Assembly: GCA_902622805.1 (NCBI GenBank)
Contig: CACNRG010000004.1
Coordinates: 18,720 to 82,719, forward strand
Origin: an uncultured Pelagibacteraceae bacterium
GTDB lineage: Bacteria; Pseudomonadota; Alphaproteobacteria; Pelagibacterales; Pelagibacteraceae
Length of the DNA: 64,000 bases
Direction of reading: 5' to 3'
The notes beneath the pieces are model-generated. The model ran no database searches. It worked only from the letters and a program-made list of their open reading frames with translations, and was not told where the DNA came from. This document shows, in pieces, positions 11,247-20,872 of this stretch (positions are counted from its first letter, which is position 1; each line of letters opens with the position of its first letter). Both the position numbers and the translations under genes were made by a program.

Positions 11247-13936
11247 TGCTATTAAGAATTTTGGTATCAACAATAGTTTTAATTTTTGTTTTATTATCAT
11301 TTTTAGTTCATGATAATTATAAAAACTTATATAAATATCGTGATTTTTCTTATCCCTCCAGTTTAAAAAGAGATTTAATTTTTGAGGCTCTTTTAGATAC
11401 CAGATCTGACATCTATCGTACCTTTGATAAATTTTACTATAATGAGAATGATGAAAATAATATTAATAAAGTTTTTTTAAATATAAATAAAAAAGGTAAC
11501 TTTGAAAAAGCGAGAGATTATTGGCATGACAAAACTTTATTGGGAGACTTAACTAAAAATAATTATTTTCCTTCTACTATCAATTTTGACTCCACTAACA
11601 ATATATTTCAAAAATCTCAATTTAGATTTAGAGGTAAAAGTGATTGGCATTTAAGAATAGAAAAACCATCTTTAAGAGTCAAATTAAGGCATTATGAAAA
11701 TTACAATATGATGAAACACTTAAATTTAACTTTTCCAGAAGGAAGAGGGATTATTGAAAATTATTATGCAGATTTAATTTCAAGAAAAATTGGTTTAATT
11801 GGTCACTATGGTGAATTAGTTGAACTTTATATAAACAATTTGAACTTTGGAGTTTATCATTTGCATTCAAGAGAAGATGAGAACTTGATTAGAATAAATA
11901 AAAGAATGCCTGGACCTATATTATCTGGACAAAATTTAAAAATTGATAAATGGAATATTGATGATTTTAAGATAGTAAATCTAGAGAGTATTTCAAGAAA
12001 CAAAGATATTTTTCATAAAATGATTAATGAAATAAATAAACCAAACAAAGATATCGAGGATTGGAATAGATTGTGGAAACTCATCAACTTTGAACAAACA
12101 GCTAAACATGTAGCTTTAAATGCAATTCTATTGAATTTACATAATGATTATTGGCATAATCATGAATTTTTTTATGATAAAACTCTTGGAAGAATAGAAC
12201 CAATATTAAATGATACATTATCACTTGGAACATATGTTTACCCAAGAGGCTATGATAGATTTTCTTTTAAAACATTTATGAGTGAAGAAAAGGCAGATCA
12301 TAGAATACCTATAAATCAAAAAACAAACCCTTTTTTTAATAAAATTATTTCTGATACAAATTTTTATCATAGAAAGAACCAGATAATTTTATCTTTAATT
12401 AATGATCAATTAAGTGTTAAGAATCAATCAAAACTTATATCAAATATTTATAATCATATTGATAATGCCGTTTATAGAGATAAGCATAAAAGATATTTAG
12501 CTCAGAGATTAAATGGTCCCCAAATAGCAAAATCTTCAAACTATGAATATGAAATTTATAAAAAGAATATTTTTGAATTTATAAAAAAAAGAAATTTATT
12601 TCTTAAAGATAAATTAAGTGAAAATTCACTATTGTTCAGTTTAATTGAATTAAAAGAATTCCAAAATCAAAAGTTTATTAAAATTCAATATAAAGGTGAA
12701 TTACCATTAGAATTAGAAAAAACATTTTCGAATGAAATAAAACTTTATGTGCCTTCAAGTAAAAAATTTATGAAACCTGATTTTGAATATATTACATTTC
12801 ATACCGGTTTAGAAATAATTAGAAATAATGATATGTTTACTAATGCTAAATTAGGAAAAGATATTTTTCATGATCATCACTATGTTCCAGCTTATCAAAC
12901 TTATTTATTAAAAGTAGATGACAATTTTGATAAAAATAAATTTAAAAATCTGCTTCAAAGTAAAAAGAATGTTAATTTTGAAGAAATTTTAATAGATAAA
13001 CAATTATCAATAAATGATATCGAATATAATAAATCTACTATACATGTTTGGAATAAAGAGAAACCTTTGAAACAAGATATTGTTTTTGAGAAAGGTGATC
13101 ACGATATAAAAGAAGATATTTTTGTTAATAAAAATCAAAGATTGATTATTAAAGATGGCTCAAATCTTTTTTTATGGCCTGGTGTATCAATTTTTTCAGA
13201 GGGTAAAGTTAATATAGATGGAAATCAGTTGGGTGTTGTTTTAAAAAATAAATTTTCAAATCAACCATGGGGAAATTTATCTATTATTGGTGAGCACACA
13301 AATGGAAGCTATATAAAGAATACTACTATTAAAGGTGGATCAGCAAAAGATATTGATAATATTCTTTTTTCAGGAATGATTAATTTTTTTTGGAACAAAG
13401 ATATTTTATTAAAAGATTTAATTATTAGTAATAATTCAATAGGAGATGATACAATTCATTTCACAAAAAGCCATGGTAATATAATTAATTTAGAAATTTC
13501 CAACTGTCTCAGCGACTGCATTGATATGGACCATTCAATTTATGAGATTGAAAATCTAATTTGTACTGATAGTTTAAATGATGGTCTTGATTTAATGGAG
13601 TCAATAGTGAGTGCAAATAATCTCAATTTTTCGAAAAATATGGATAAATCAATTTCAGTTGGTGAGGCCTCTAAATTAACCGTTAATAAAATAACAATTA
13701 CGGAGTCAAATATTGGTGTAGCATCAAAAGATGATTCGAATGTTGATCTTACCAATGTAATGATTGAAAATTCAAATATTGGTTTAGATTCTTACAGAAA
13801 AAATACTAGATATAAATCATCTGGCAAAATTAGTTTAAAAGATTATAAATTAATTAATAATAAATTAGATCTTAAATTTATAGATCCATCTAATATTAAT
13901 TTTAATTTTAAAGAGTTAAATTACATTAAAAATTAA
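11246..13936 (+). CDS. CotH-like kinase-fold protein with N-terminal TM anchor and C-terminal right-handed beta-helix
   Basis: N-terminal hydrophobic anchor; QFRFRGKSDWHLRIEKPSLRVKLR ... MMKHLNLTFPEGRGIIENYYADLISRKIGLIGHYGELVELYINNLNFGVYHLHSRED resembles CotH; C-terminal repeating rungs (GDDTIHF/SDCIDMD/NDGLDLM/NIGVASK/NIGLDSY). Confidence 0.7.
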   Translation: MLLRILVSTIVLIFVLLSFLVHDNYKNLYKYRDFSYPSSLKRDLIFEALLDTRSDIYRTFDKFYYNENDENNINKVFLNINKKGNFEKARDYWHDKTLLGDLTKNNYFPSTINFDSTNNIFQKSQFRFRGKSDWHLRIEKPSLRVKLRHYENYNMMKHLNLTFPEGRGIIENYYADLISRKIGLIGHYGELVELYINNLNFGVYHLHSREDENLIRINKRMPGPILSGQNLKIDKWNIDDFKIVNLESISRNKDIFHKMINEINKPNKDIEDWNRLWKLINFEQTAKHVALNAILLNLHNDYWHNHEFFYDKTLGRIEPILNDTLSLGTYVYPRGYDRFSFKTFMSEEKADHRIPINQKTNPFFNKIISDTNFYHRKNQIILSLINDQLSVKNQSKLISNIYNHIDNAVYRDKHKRYLAQRLNGPQIAKSSNYEYEIYKKNIFEFIKKRNLFLKDKLSENSLLFSLIELKEFQNQKFIKIQYKGELPLELEKTFSNEIKLYVPSSKKFMKPDFEYITFHTGLEIIRNNDMFTNAKLGKDIFHDHHYVPAYQTYLLKVDDNFDKNKFKNLLQSKKNVNFEEILIDKQLSINDIEYNKSTIHVWNKEKPLKQDIVFEKGDHDIKEDIFVNKNQRLIIKDGSNLFLWPGVSIFSEGKVNIDGNQLGVVLKNKFSNQPWGNLSIIGEHTNGSYIKNTTIKGGSAKDIDNILFSGMINFFWNKDILLKDLIISNNSIGDDTIHFTKSHGNIINLEISNCLSDCIDMDHSIYEIENLICTDSLNDGLDLMESIVSANNLNFSKNMDKSISVGEASKLTVNKITITESNIGVASKDDSNVDLTNVMIENSNIGLDSYRKNTRYKSSGKISLKDYKLINNKLDLKFIDPSNINFNFKELNYIKN

Positions 13937-14625
13937 TGAACTACTTCGAAAGATTTGAAAAAAAATTCTTAATTACATTAGATCAAAAAGAAAAAATAAA
14001 AAATAAGTTTAGTAATATTTTTATTTCAGAATTTAAAAGAGGCTATAGTTGTTATTCATTATATTTTGATGATCTAAATTTTTCTACTTTAAAACAAAAA
14101 CAAGAAGGCCTAACCGAAAGACATAAGATAAGACTTAGAGGCTATTTTCATGATATGAAAGATAAAATTAAACAATGGCATCTTGAAATAAAGTCAAAAA
14201 AAAATAATATAGTAAAAAAAAAGAAAATTACTTTTGGAAATCACGAGGTTAAGCAAAATTTACTAAAAAAAAATTATTCTTTTTTTACAAAAAATTTTTT
14301 TGAGACATCAAGAACATATTACCAACCTACTTATATAACATTTTATCATAGAGATGCATTGATTAGTAATATTTTACCTCATTGTAGAATTACATTTGAC
14401 ACAAACATAAGATGCTTTAAATACAGTAATGATTTATTTGGAAAAACAAACATTAACCAAAACTATATTTTAAATCCAAATAGAATATTACTTGAACTAA
14501 AATATACAAATTTTTTACCTAAATTTATTTCTGATTATTTTGTTCATTTAAATCTTGAACAAGTTACTTTTTCAAAATATGTCGATGGTTATGAGCAATA
14601 TAGAATAAATCCAATTAATACTTAA
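13936..14625 (+). CDS. VTC-domain (polyphosphate polymerase-like) protein
   Basis: FERFEKKFLI start, YSCYSLYFDD, RHKIRLRGY, HLEIKSKKNN, ILLELKYTN and C-terminal FSKYVDGYE match VTC/CYTH-like triphosphate tunnel layout. Confidence 0.75.
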   Translation: MNYFERFEKKFLITLDQKEKIKNKFSNIFISEFKRGYSCYSLYFDDLNFSTLKQKQEGLTERHKIRLRGYFHDMKDKIKQWHLEIKSKKNNIVKKKKITFGNHEVKQNLLKKNYSFFTKNFFETSRTYYQPTYITFYHRDALISNILPHCRITFDTNIRCFKYSNDLFGKTNINQNYILNPNRILLELKYTNFLPKFISDYFVHLNLEQVTFSKYVDGYEQYRINPINT

Positions 14626-14677
14626 TCCTGAATAAAAAAAGTTTGTAAATTTTAAGTAAATAATATTTAATAGTTTT

Positions 14678-15676
14678 ATGAGCACTGTTTCATTATCTTT
14701 AGAAGAAATTTTTGATTTAGCTAAAAAAACCTTATTAGCTAATGGTTGCGATGACGAAACCGCATTAATATTATCTGAATTGATAAAAAATGCTGAAAGA
14801 GATGGTTCTGTATCTCATGGTTTATTTAGATTACCTGCTTATGTTTCTGGTCTTAAAAGTGGAAAAATAAATGGGAAAGGTAGACCAGAAGTTAAGAAAA
14901 TTTCATCATCAGTTATCAAAGTATTAGGAAATAATTGTCTTGCTCCAGTAGTTCTTTCAAAAGGAATTCCGGAACTTATTAAAACTGCGAAAGAAAATGG
15001 TGTTGCAGTATTAGCAATTACTAATTCTCATCATATGGCTGCTATGTGGCCTGAAACAGAAAAATTAGCAGAAAACGGTCTTGTTGCATTTGCTTGCACT
15101 TCATATAAACCCGCAGTTGCTCCTGCAGGTGCTTCTAAAGCATTATTCGGAACTAATCCAATTTCATTTGCTTGGCCAAGACCTGAAAAAACTCCTGTCG
15201 TTTATGATATGGCAACTGCATCAATGGCTATGGGTGAAGTACAAGTTGCTAAAAGAGAGGGTCACGAAGTACCTCTTGGAACAGGACTTACTAAAGATGG
15301 AAAGGAGACAACCAAACCAGACGAAATAATAGATGGAGGTGTATTATTACCATTTGGAGGTTACAAAGGATCTGCTATTGCAATGATGGTTGAATTATTA
15401 GCTGGAGCATTAGTTGGTGATAATTTTAGTTATGAAACAGCAGCGAAAGATAATAATGATGGTGGTCCTCCAAGTGGGGGAGAATTTATTTTAGCTATCT
15501 GTCCTGATAAAACAGCAGGAACAGAATGGCAAAAACATTCAGAAGAATTTTTTAAAAAGATGAAATCAATGGGTGAAGTAAGATTACCTGGAGAAAGACG
15601 TCATAAGAATAGAATAGATACAGGCCCAAGAAATATTAACGAAGAATTAGTAAATAAAATTAAATCTTTAAGCTAA
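14678..15676 (+). CDS. Malate/L-lactate dehydrogenase family (Ldh_2) oxidoreductase
   Basis: ERDGSVSHGLFRLPAYV, ITNSHHMAAMWPETEKLAENGLVAFACTS, ALFGTNPISFAWP motifs. Confidence 0.85.
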   Translation: MSTVSLSLEEIFDLAKKTLLANGCDDETALILSELIKNAERDGSVSHGLFRLPAYVSGLKSGKINGKGRPEVKKISSSVIKVLGNNCLAPVVLSKGIPELIKTAKENGVAVLAITNSHHMAAMWPETEKLAENGLVAFACTSYKPAVAPAGASKALFGTNPISFAWPRPEKTPVVYDMATASMAMGEVQVAKREGHEVPLGTGLTKDGKETTKPDEIIDGGVLLPFGGYKGSAIAMMVELLAGALVGDNFSYETAAKDNNDGGPPSGGEFILAICPDKTAGTEWQKHSEEFFKKMKSMGEVRLPGERRHKNRIDTGPRNINEELVNKIKSLS

Positions 15677-16444
15677 AATAATCTCAATTGGTGTATGATC
15701 TGAGGGCTTTTCTCTTCCACGTGGTTCTTTATTTATATTAATATTTTTTATGTTTTCTAAAATTGAGTTTGATACCAAAAAGTGATCTATACGCATTCCA
15801 TTATTTTTTTGCCAAGCACCTCTCATATAATCCCAAAAAGTATATCCTTCTTTGTCAACATTAAAATGACGATAAACATCGTTAAAACCAAGATTAATCA
15901 TTTCCCTAAATTTTTTTCTTATTTCAAGTCGGTATAAAGCATCGTCTTCAAAATTTTTAACATTATATACATCTTCAGCTGATGGAATGATGTTAAAATC
16001 ACCAGCTAAAATAATTTTAGAATTTTTTTTTGTTAAAGTTTTTAATTGTTTTATTAATTTATCAAGCCAATTTTTTTTATAATTATATTTTTCTGTATCT
16101 ACAGGATTACCATTAGGGGTATAAATATTAATTAATTGTATATTTTTTTTCTTATATTCAAATTCAGCTGAAATTATTCTCGATTGCTTTAACTTATCCT
16201 TAATTAAATCTGTTTTGACATTTTTTAATTTATTTTTTGATATAATTGCAACACCATTATAACTTTTTTGACCAAAAACATGACTTTCATAGTCCATTGA
16301 GGAAAAATCATCATACGGAAAATTAATATCCTCAGTTTTGATTTCCTGCATCATTAAAATATCAGGTTTATATTTTAATAAATAGCTTTTGATGTTTTCA
16401 ATTCTTGCTCTTACAGAGTTTACATTCCAGGATGAAATGAGCAT
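15668..16444 (-). CDS. xthA: Exodeoxyribonuclease III
   Basis: MLISSWNVNSVRAR, LMMQEIKTED, LAGDFNI, RIDHFLVS, SDHTPI motifs. Start chosen at 16444 (MLISSWNV), overlapping the upstream stop. Confidence 0.93.
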   Translation of the reverse strand: MLISSWNVNSVRARIENIKSYLLKYKPDILMMQEIKTEDINFPYDDFSSMDYESHVFGQKSYNGVAIISKNKLKNVKTDLIKDKLKQSRIISAEFEYKKKNIQLINIYTPNGNPVDTEKYNYKKNWLDKLIKQLKTLTKKNSKIILAGDFNIIPSAEDVYNVKNFEDDALYRLEIRKKFREMINLGFNDVYRHFNVDKEGYTFWDYMRGAWQKNNGMRIDHFLVSNSILENIKNININKEPRGREKPSDHTPIEIILA

Positions 16445-16761
16445 TAAAGCGAGAAAGAAACTCCACAACCACATGAAGATTTGGTTTGCGGATTAGAAAT
16501 TTTGAATTGTTCACCAATTAGTTCAGAAACATAATCAATCTCAGACCCTTTAAGTAAATCAGCTGAAGTTTTATCAATTAAAATATTTTGGTAATTTAAA
16601 TCGTCATCTTTTTTTGATTTGTCAAAAGTAAATTCATATTGAAAACCAGAACATCCACCACCTTTAATAGCGATTCTGAAGAATGATCCTTTATCTTTTT
16701 TTGATAACAAATTATCTATTTGTTTTAAAGCTTTATCCGTAAATTTAATTTCTTTAATCAT
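16444..16761 (-). CDS. erpA: HesB/IscA-type iron-sulfur cluster insertion protein
   Basis: IAIKGGGCSGFQYEF and C-terminal SSCGCGVSF cysteine motifs. Confidence 0.85.
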   Translation of the reverse strand: MIKEIKFTDKALKQIDNLLSKKDKGSFFRIAIKGGGCSGFQYEFTFDKSKKDDDLNYQNILIDKTSADLLKGSEIDYVSELIGEQFKISNPQTKSSCGCGVSFSL

Positions 16762-16811
16762 GTCTGAACACTGGTATTACTAATATAATACTAAATTATT
16801 TAAATTAAAGG

Positions 16812-17930
16812 ATGAAAAAAGACACTTTGTTAGGCGTATTTAAAAGTAAAGGTAGACTTAATAAAGAAGCTAATTCAAAATACAGATCTCCTTTTCAACG
16901 TGATAGAGATCGTATAATTCACAGCGCATCATTTAGAAGATTAAAGCATAAAACCCAAGTATTTGTTAATACTGAAGGGGATCATTTTAGGACCAGAATC
17001 ACACATTCAATTGAAGTTGCTCAAATAGCAAGATCAATTACTAAGTATTTAAAATTAAATGAAGATTTAGCTGAAACTTTAAGTCTTGCTCATGATTTAG
17101 GACATACGCCATTTGGTCATGCAGGAGAAGATGCTCTAGATGAATGTATGCAAGATTATGGAGGTTTTGATCATAATCTTCAGACACTAAGAATAGTTAT
17201 GTTTTTAGAGAATAAATATTTTAAATTTGCTGGACTAAACTTAACTCTTGAAACTTTAGAAGGACTTTTAAAACATAACGGACCAGTAGATGATTTAGGT
17301 ATGGTGAATAAACTAATAGGTTTAAAAGTTTTCAAAAATAAGATTAATTTTAATACTTATCCATCATTAGAAGCTCAAATATCAGCTATATCAGATGATA
17401 TTGCATATAATAATCATGATATTCAGGATGGAATTAAAGCCAATTTATTTAAACTTGAGGAATTAGTTGAAATAGATTTTTTTAATAACATTTATCAAAA
17501 ATATAAAAAAAAAATTAATAAAAAAAATTATAAAATTACCATTTACCAAATCATAAGAGACTCAATAGATATTATGATTAGAGACTTATTAAGGAATACG
17601 GAAAAAAATATTAGAAAATTTAAAATTAAGTCATTAAAAGATGTATCAAAATCAAATCAATTAATTGTTTCTTTCTCAGATAAAATACAAAATTCAGAAC
17701 AAAAAATCAGAGCATTTTTAAGACATAGAATGTATGACAATAAATCAGTGCTAAGTAAGAATCAAAGAGGCAAAATGATAATTAAGAAATTATTCAAAAT
17801 AATTAAATCAAATCCCAGAAAATTTCTGACTAAAGAGCAATTGACTAAAGACAAATATAGAGCTATTTCAGATTTTATATCTGGTATGACAGATAGATAT
17901 GCAATTAACCTTTATAACGATAATAAATGA
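16812..17930 (+). CDS. dgt: Deoxyguanosinetriphosphate triphosphohydrolase-like protein
   Basis: RSPFQRDRDRIIHSASFRRLKHKTQVF, RITHSIEVAQIAR, LAHDLGHTPFGHAGE (HD motif). Confidence 0.92.
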   Translation: MKKDTLLGVFKSKGRLNKEANSKYRSPFQRDRDRIIHSASFRRLKHKTQVFVNTEGDHFRTRITHSIEVAQIARSITKYLKLNEDLAETLSLAHDLGHTPFGHAGEDALDECMQDYGGFDHNLQTLRIVMFLENKYFKFAGLNLTLETLEGLLKHNGPVDDLGMVNKLIGLKVFKNKINFNTYPSLEAQISAISDDIAYNNHDIQDGIKANLFKLEELVEIDFFNNIYQKYKKKINKKNYKITIYQIIRDSIDIMIRDLLRNTEKNIRKFKIKSLKDVSKSNQLIVSFSDKIQNSEQKIRAFLRHRMYDNKSVLSKNQRGKMIIKKLFKIIKSNPRKFLTKEQLTKDKYRAISDFISGMTDRYAINLYNDNK

Positions 17931-19660
17931 ATATTTTTGAATTATATTTAGATAAAATTAAATCAATTATTGTTGAGCTAAGTAAAAAAAATCAACTTAT
18001 AATTCCAGAAACTTTTAGTAGTATAAATGCTGAAATACCACCTCGAAAATTTGATTCTGATATTTCAACTAATGTTGCAATGGTCTTATCTAAACTAAAT
18101 GAAACTTCACCAATACAATTAGCAGAAAAACTTGCAGTTGAAATTAAAAATGGTGATGATCAAATCGAAACTGTATCTATCGTTAAACCTGGTTTCATAA
18201 ACATTAAATTTAAGCCATCTTTTTGGTCAAACTTTATTAAAGAAATTATTAATAACGCTGAAAAATTTGGAATTAATGAAAAAGAGAAAAAAAATAATTA
18301 TTTAGTTGAATTCGTGTCAGCCAACCCAACAGGACCTTTGCATGTCGGTCACTGTAGAGGTGCTATTTTAGGTGATGTCATATCTAATGTGTTAATATTT
18401 AATAAACACAAGGTTACAAAAGAGTATTATGTAAATGATTATGGGAACCAAATTATAAATTTTACAAAATCTGTATACTTTAGAATTAGGGAAGTAAAAT
18501 TTAATGAAGCATTCCCTCAAGACAATCCTGATTTATATCCAGGTGATTACTTAACTGATTTTGCTAAAAATATAGTTTCTGAGAATTCGGACCTAAATTT
18601 TGATAATTATGATCAAATAAGCGATAAGTTGACAGCTTTATCTATAGAACAAGCACTACTTTTAATCAAAAAAAACCTTAAGAGCTTAGGAATTAACCAT
18701 GATAGTTTTGTTAGTGAAAAAAGCATTGTTTTAAACAATGAAGTAGAGAATGTAATAAAATTTTTAGAAAAGAATAAATTTGTATACAAAGGTAAAATTA
18801 AAGCTCCAGCTGGTGAAGATGATAAAAACTGGATAGAACGAGAACAGTTACTTTTTAAATCAACTGATTTTGGTGACGACAAAGATAGAGCATTACAAAA
18901 ATCAGATGGAGCATGGACTTATTTTGCAAGTGATGTAGCTTATCATAAAAATAAAGTAGATCGTAAATTTGATTATTTAATAAATATACTTGGTGCAGAT
19001 CATGCTGGCTATATCAAAAGAATTTCGTCCTCAGTTGAAGCTCTATCAGGAAAAAAAGATAAATTAATTTGTAAAATTAGTCAGCTTGTAAAATTAATTA
19101 AAGATAACAAACCATTTAAGATGTCCAAAAGAAAAGGTGACTACATTACAGTTGATGATTTAATTAAAGAAGTTGGAAAAGATGCAACTCGATTTATAAT
19201 GTTAAATAGAAGTAGTGATGTTGAATTAGACTTTGACTTTGACAAAGTAAAAGAAAAATCAAGAGATAATCATTTATATTACGTTCAATATTGTTATGCT
19301 CGAATTTCATCTGTATTTAGACATATAAATAAGAATTTAGAATCAGAAATAAAACCAGATAAATCTAATCTTGAATATACAATTGATGAAATTACTATAT
19401 TAAAAAAATTATCTGAATGGCCAAAATGTATAGACACTGCCTCAAAAAAACTAGAACCACATAGAATTCCAGTTTATCTTTATGAATTAGCTTCTCAATT
19501 CCACTCTTATTGGAACCTTGGAAAAGATAACCCTGAAAAAAGATTTATTAATAAAGAAAATAAAATTTCAAATGATAAATTAGTTTTTTTAAAGGTAATT
19601 TCTAATGTAATTAGATCTGGCATGAATATTATTGGAGTTGAAACTCCTGAAAAAATGTAA
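17927..19660 (+). CDS. argS: Arginyl-tRNA synthetase
   Basis: EFVSANPTGPLHVGHCRGAILGD, GADHAGYIKR, PFKMSKRKGDYIT. Confidence 0.97.
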   Translation: MNIFELYLDKIKSIIVELSKKNQLIIPETFSSINAEIPPRKFDSDISTNVAMVLSKLNETSPIQLAEKLAVEIKNGDDQIETVSIVKPGFINIKFKPSFWSNFIKEIINNAEKFGINEKEKKNNYLVEFVSANPTGPLHVGHCRGAILGDVISNVLIFNKHKVTKEYYVNDYGNQIINFTKSVYFRIREVKFNEAFPQDNPDLYPGDYLTDFAKNIVSENSDLNFDNYDQISDKLTALSIEQALLLIKKNLKSLGINHDSFVSEKSIVLNNEVENVIKFLEKNKFVYKGKIKAPAGEDDKNWIEREQLLFKSTDFGDDKDRALQKSDGAWTYFASDVAYHKNKVDRKFDYLINILGADHAGYIKRISSSVEALSGKKDKLICKISQLVKLIKDNKPFKMSKRKGDYITVDDLIKEVGKDATRFIMLNRSSDVELDFDFDKVKEKSRDNHLYYVQYCYARISSVFRHINKNLESEIKPDKSNLEYTIDEITILKKLSEWPKCIDTASKKLEPHRIPVYLYELASQFHSYWNLGKDNPEKRFINKENKISNDKLVFLKVISNVIRSGMNIIGVETPEKM

Positions 19661-19926
19661 TGATTAAAGAAATAAAATATTTGATTTTTTTATTAATAAT
19701 CATTCTTTTCTTTTTTTTTACAGCAAAATATTATTTTTCGGATGAAAATAAAAAAAAATCTTATCGATCTTTTACCAATATAGATAAAAAAATCGAATTA
19801 TATTCAAAAAAATTACCAGTCTTAGAAGATGATACACAAAATATTATTGAATATGTTAAAAATACTCAAACTAAAAAAAAGAAAAAATATCGTTTTTGGG
19901 AATTATTAGATAAAAATGATAAATAG
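19660..19926 (+). CDS. Small membrane-anchored protein in the argS-nagZ interval
   Basis: 88-aa ORF with N-terminal TM helix, overlaps both neighbours by a few bases. Confidence 0.6.
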   Translation: MIKEIKYLIFLLIIILFFFFTAKYYFSDENKKKSYRSFTNIDKKIELYSKKLPVLEDDTQNIIEYVKNTQTKKKKKYRFWELLDKNDK

Positions 19927-20863
19927 AAAATGTTTTATTATAGGAATTAAGGGAAAAAAATTAAGTTCACAAGAAATTTATTTTTTAAAAAAATATAAAC
20001 CTTGGGGGATAATTTTATTTTCAAGAAATTGTAAAAACATCGTGCAAATTCAAAAATTAACATCACATATTAAAAAGATATTTAAAGATAAGAATTATCC
20101 TATCATGATTGATCAAGAGGGTGGTAGGGTTAATAGATTAAATGATATAATTTCATTTGAAAATTTTACTTCTGAACACTTTGGAAAAATTTTTATAAAA
20201 GATAAAAAAAGATTCAATATTTCATATAAATTATTTGTAGATAAGACTAGTTTTGTTTTAAAAAAATTAGGTATAAATATAAACACTGTACCAGTGCTAG
20301 ATCTAAGATACAAAGGTAGCTCGAATATAGTAGGAGATCGTTCCTTTTCAAAAAATACTAAAATCGTATCTGATATTGGAGATTTATGTATAAAATATTT
20401 TAGTAAAAATTCAATTGGAACTGTTATAAAACATATACCAGGTCATGGCTTAGCAAAAGTAGACAGCCACCTTTTCACGCCAACTGTAAACAAAAGCTTA
20501 GCCTTTTTAAAAAAGAATGATTTTAAAGCATTTAAAGAAAAAAAATCATTATTTGCCATGACTGCTCATGTTATTTTTAAAAAAATTGATCCAGAAAATA
20601 CAGCTACACATTCTAAAAAATTAATAAAAATTATAAGAAATCACATCAAATTTAAAAATTTAATTATTACCGATGATTTATCTATGAAAAGCTTAAAAGG
20701 TACTGTAGCGGAAAATACGAAAAAAGCTTTTGAAGCTGGTTGTGATTTTGTTCTTCATTGTAATGGAAATCTAAATGAAATGATTTTTGTGGCTGAAAAT
20801 TCACCTAAAGTGAATTCTTTTGTTCTAAAAAAAACAACAGAATTTTATAAAAATTTAAGTTAG
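19916..20863 (+). CDS. nagZ: Beta-N-acetylhexosaminidase (glycoside hydrolase family 3)
   Basis: PWGIILFSRNC, MIDQEGGRVNRL, KHIPGHGLAKVDSH, ITDDLSMKSL. Confidence 0.92.
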   Translation: MINRKCFIIGIKGKKLSSQEIYFLKKYKPWGIILFSRNCKNIVQIQKLTSHIKKIFKDKNYPIMIDQEGGRVNRLNDIISFENFTSEHFGKIFIKDKKRFNISYKLFVDKTSFVLKKLGININTVPVLDLRYKGSSNIVGDRSFSKNTKIVSDIGDLCIKYFSKNSIGTVIKHIPGHGLAKVDSHLFTPTVNKSLAFLKKNDFKAFKEKKSLFAMTAHVIFKKIDPENTATHSKKLIKIIRNHIKFKNLIITDDLSMKSLKGTVAENTKKAFEAGCDFVLHCNGNLNEMIFVAENSPKVNSFVLKKTTEFYKNLS

Positions 20864-20872
20864 TATTATAAA

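Noticed and set aside
15081-15329. 82-aa plus-strand ORF inside the Ldh_2 gene
   Set aside because: Alternative frame of a well-supported gene, low-complexity composition
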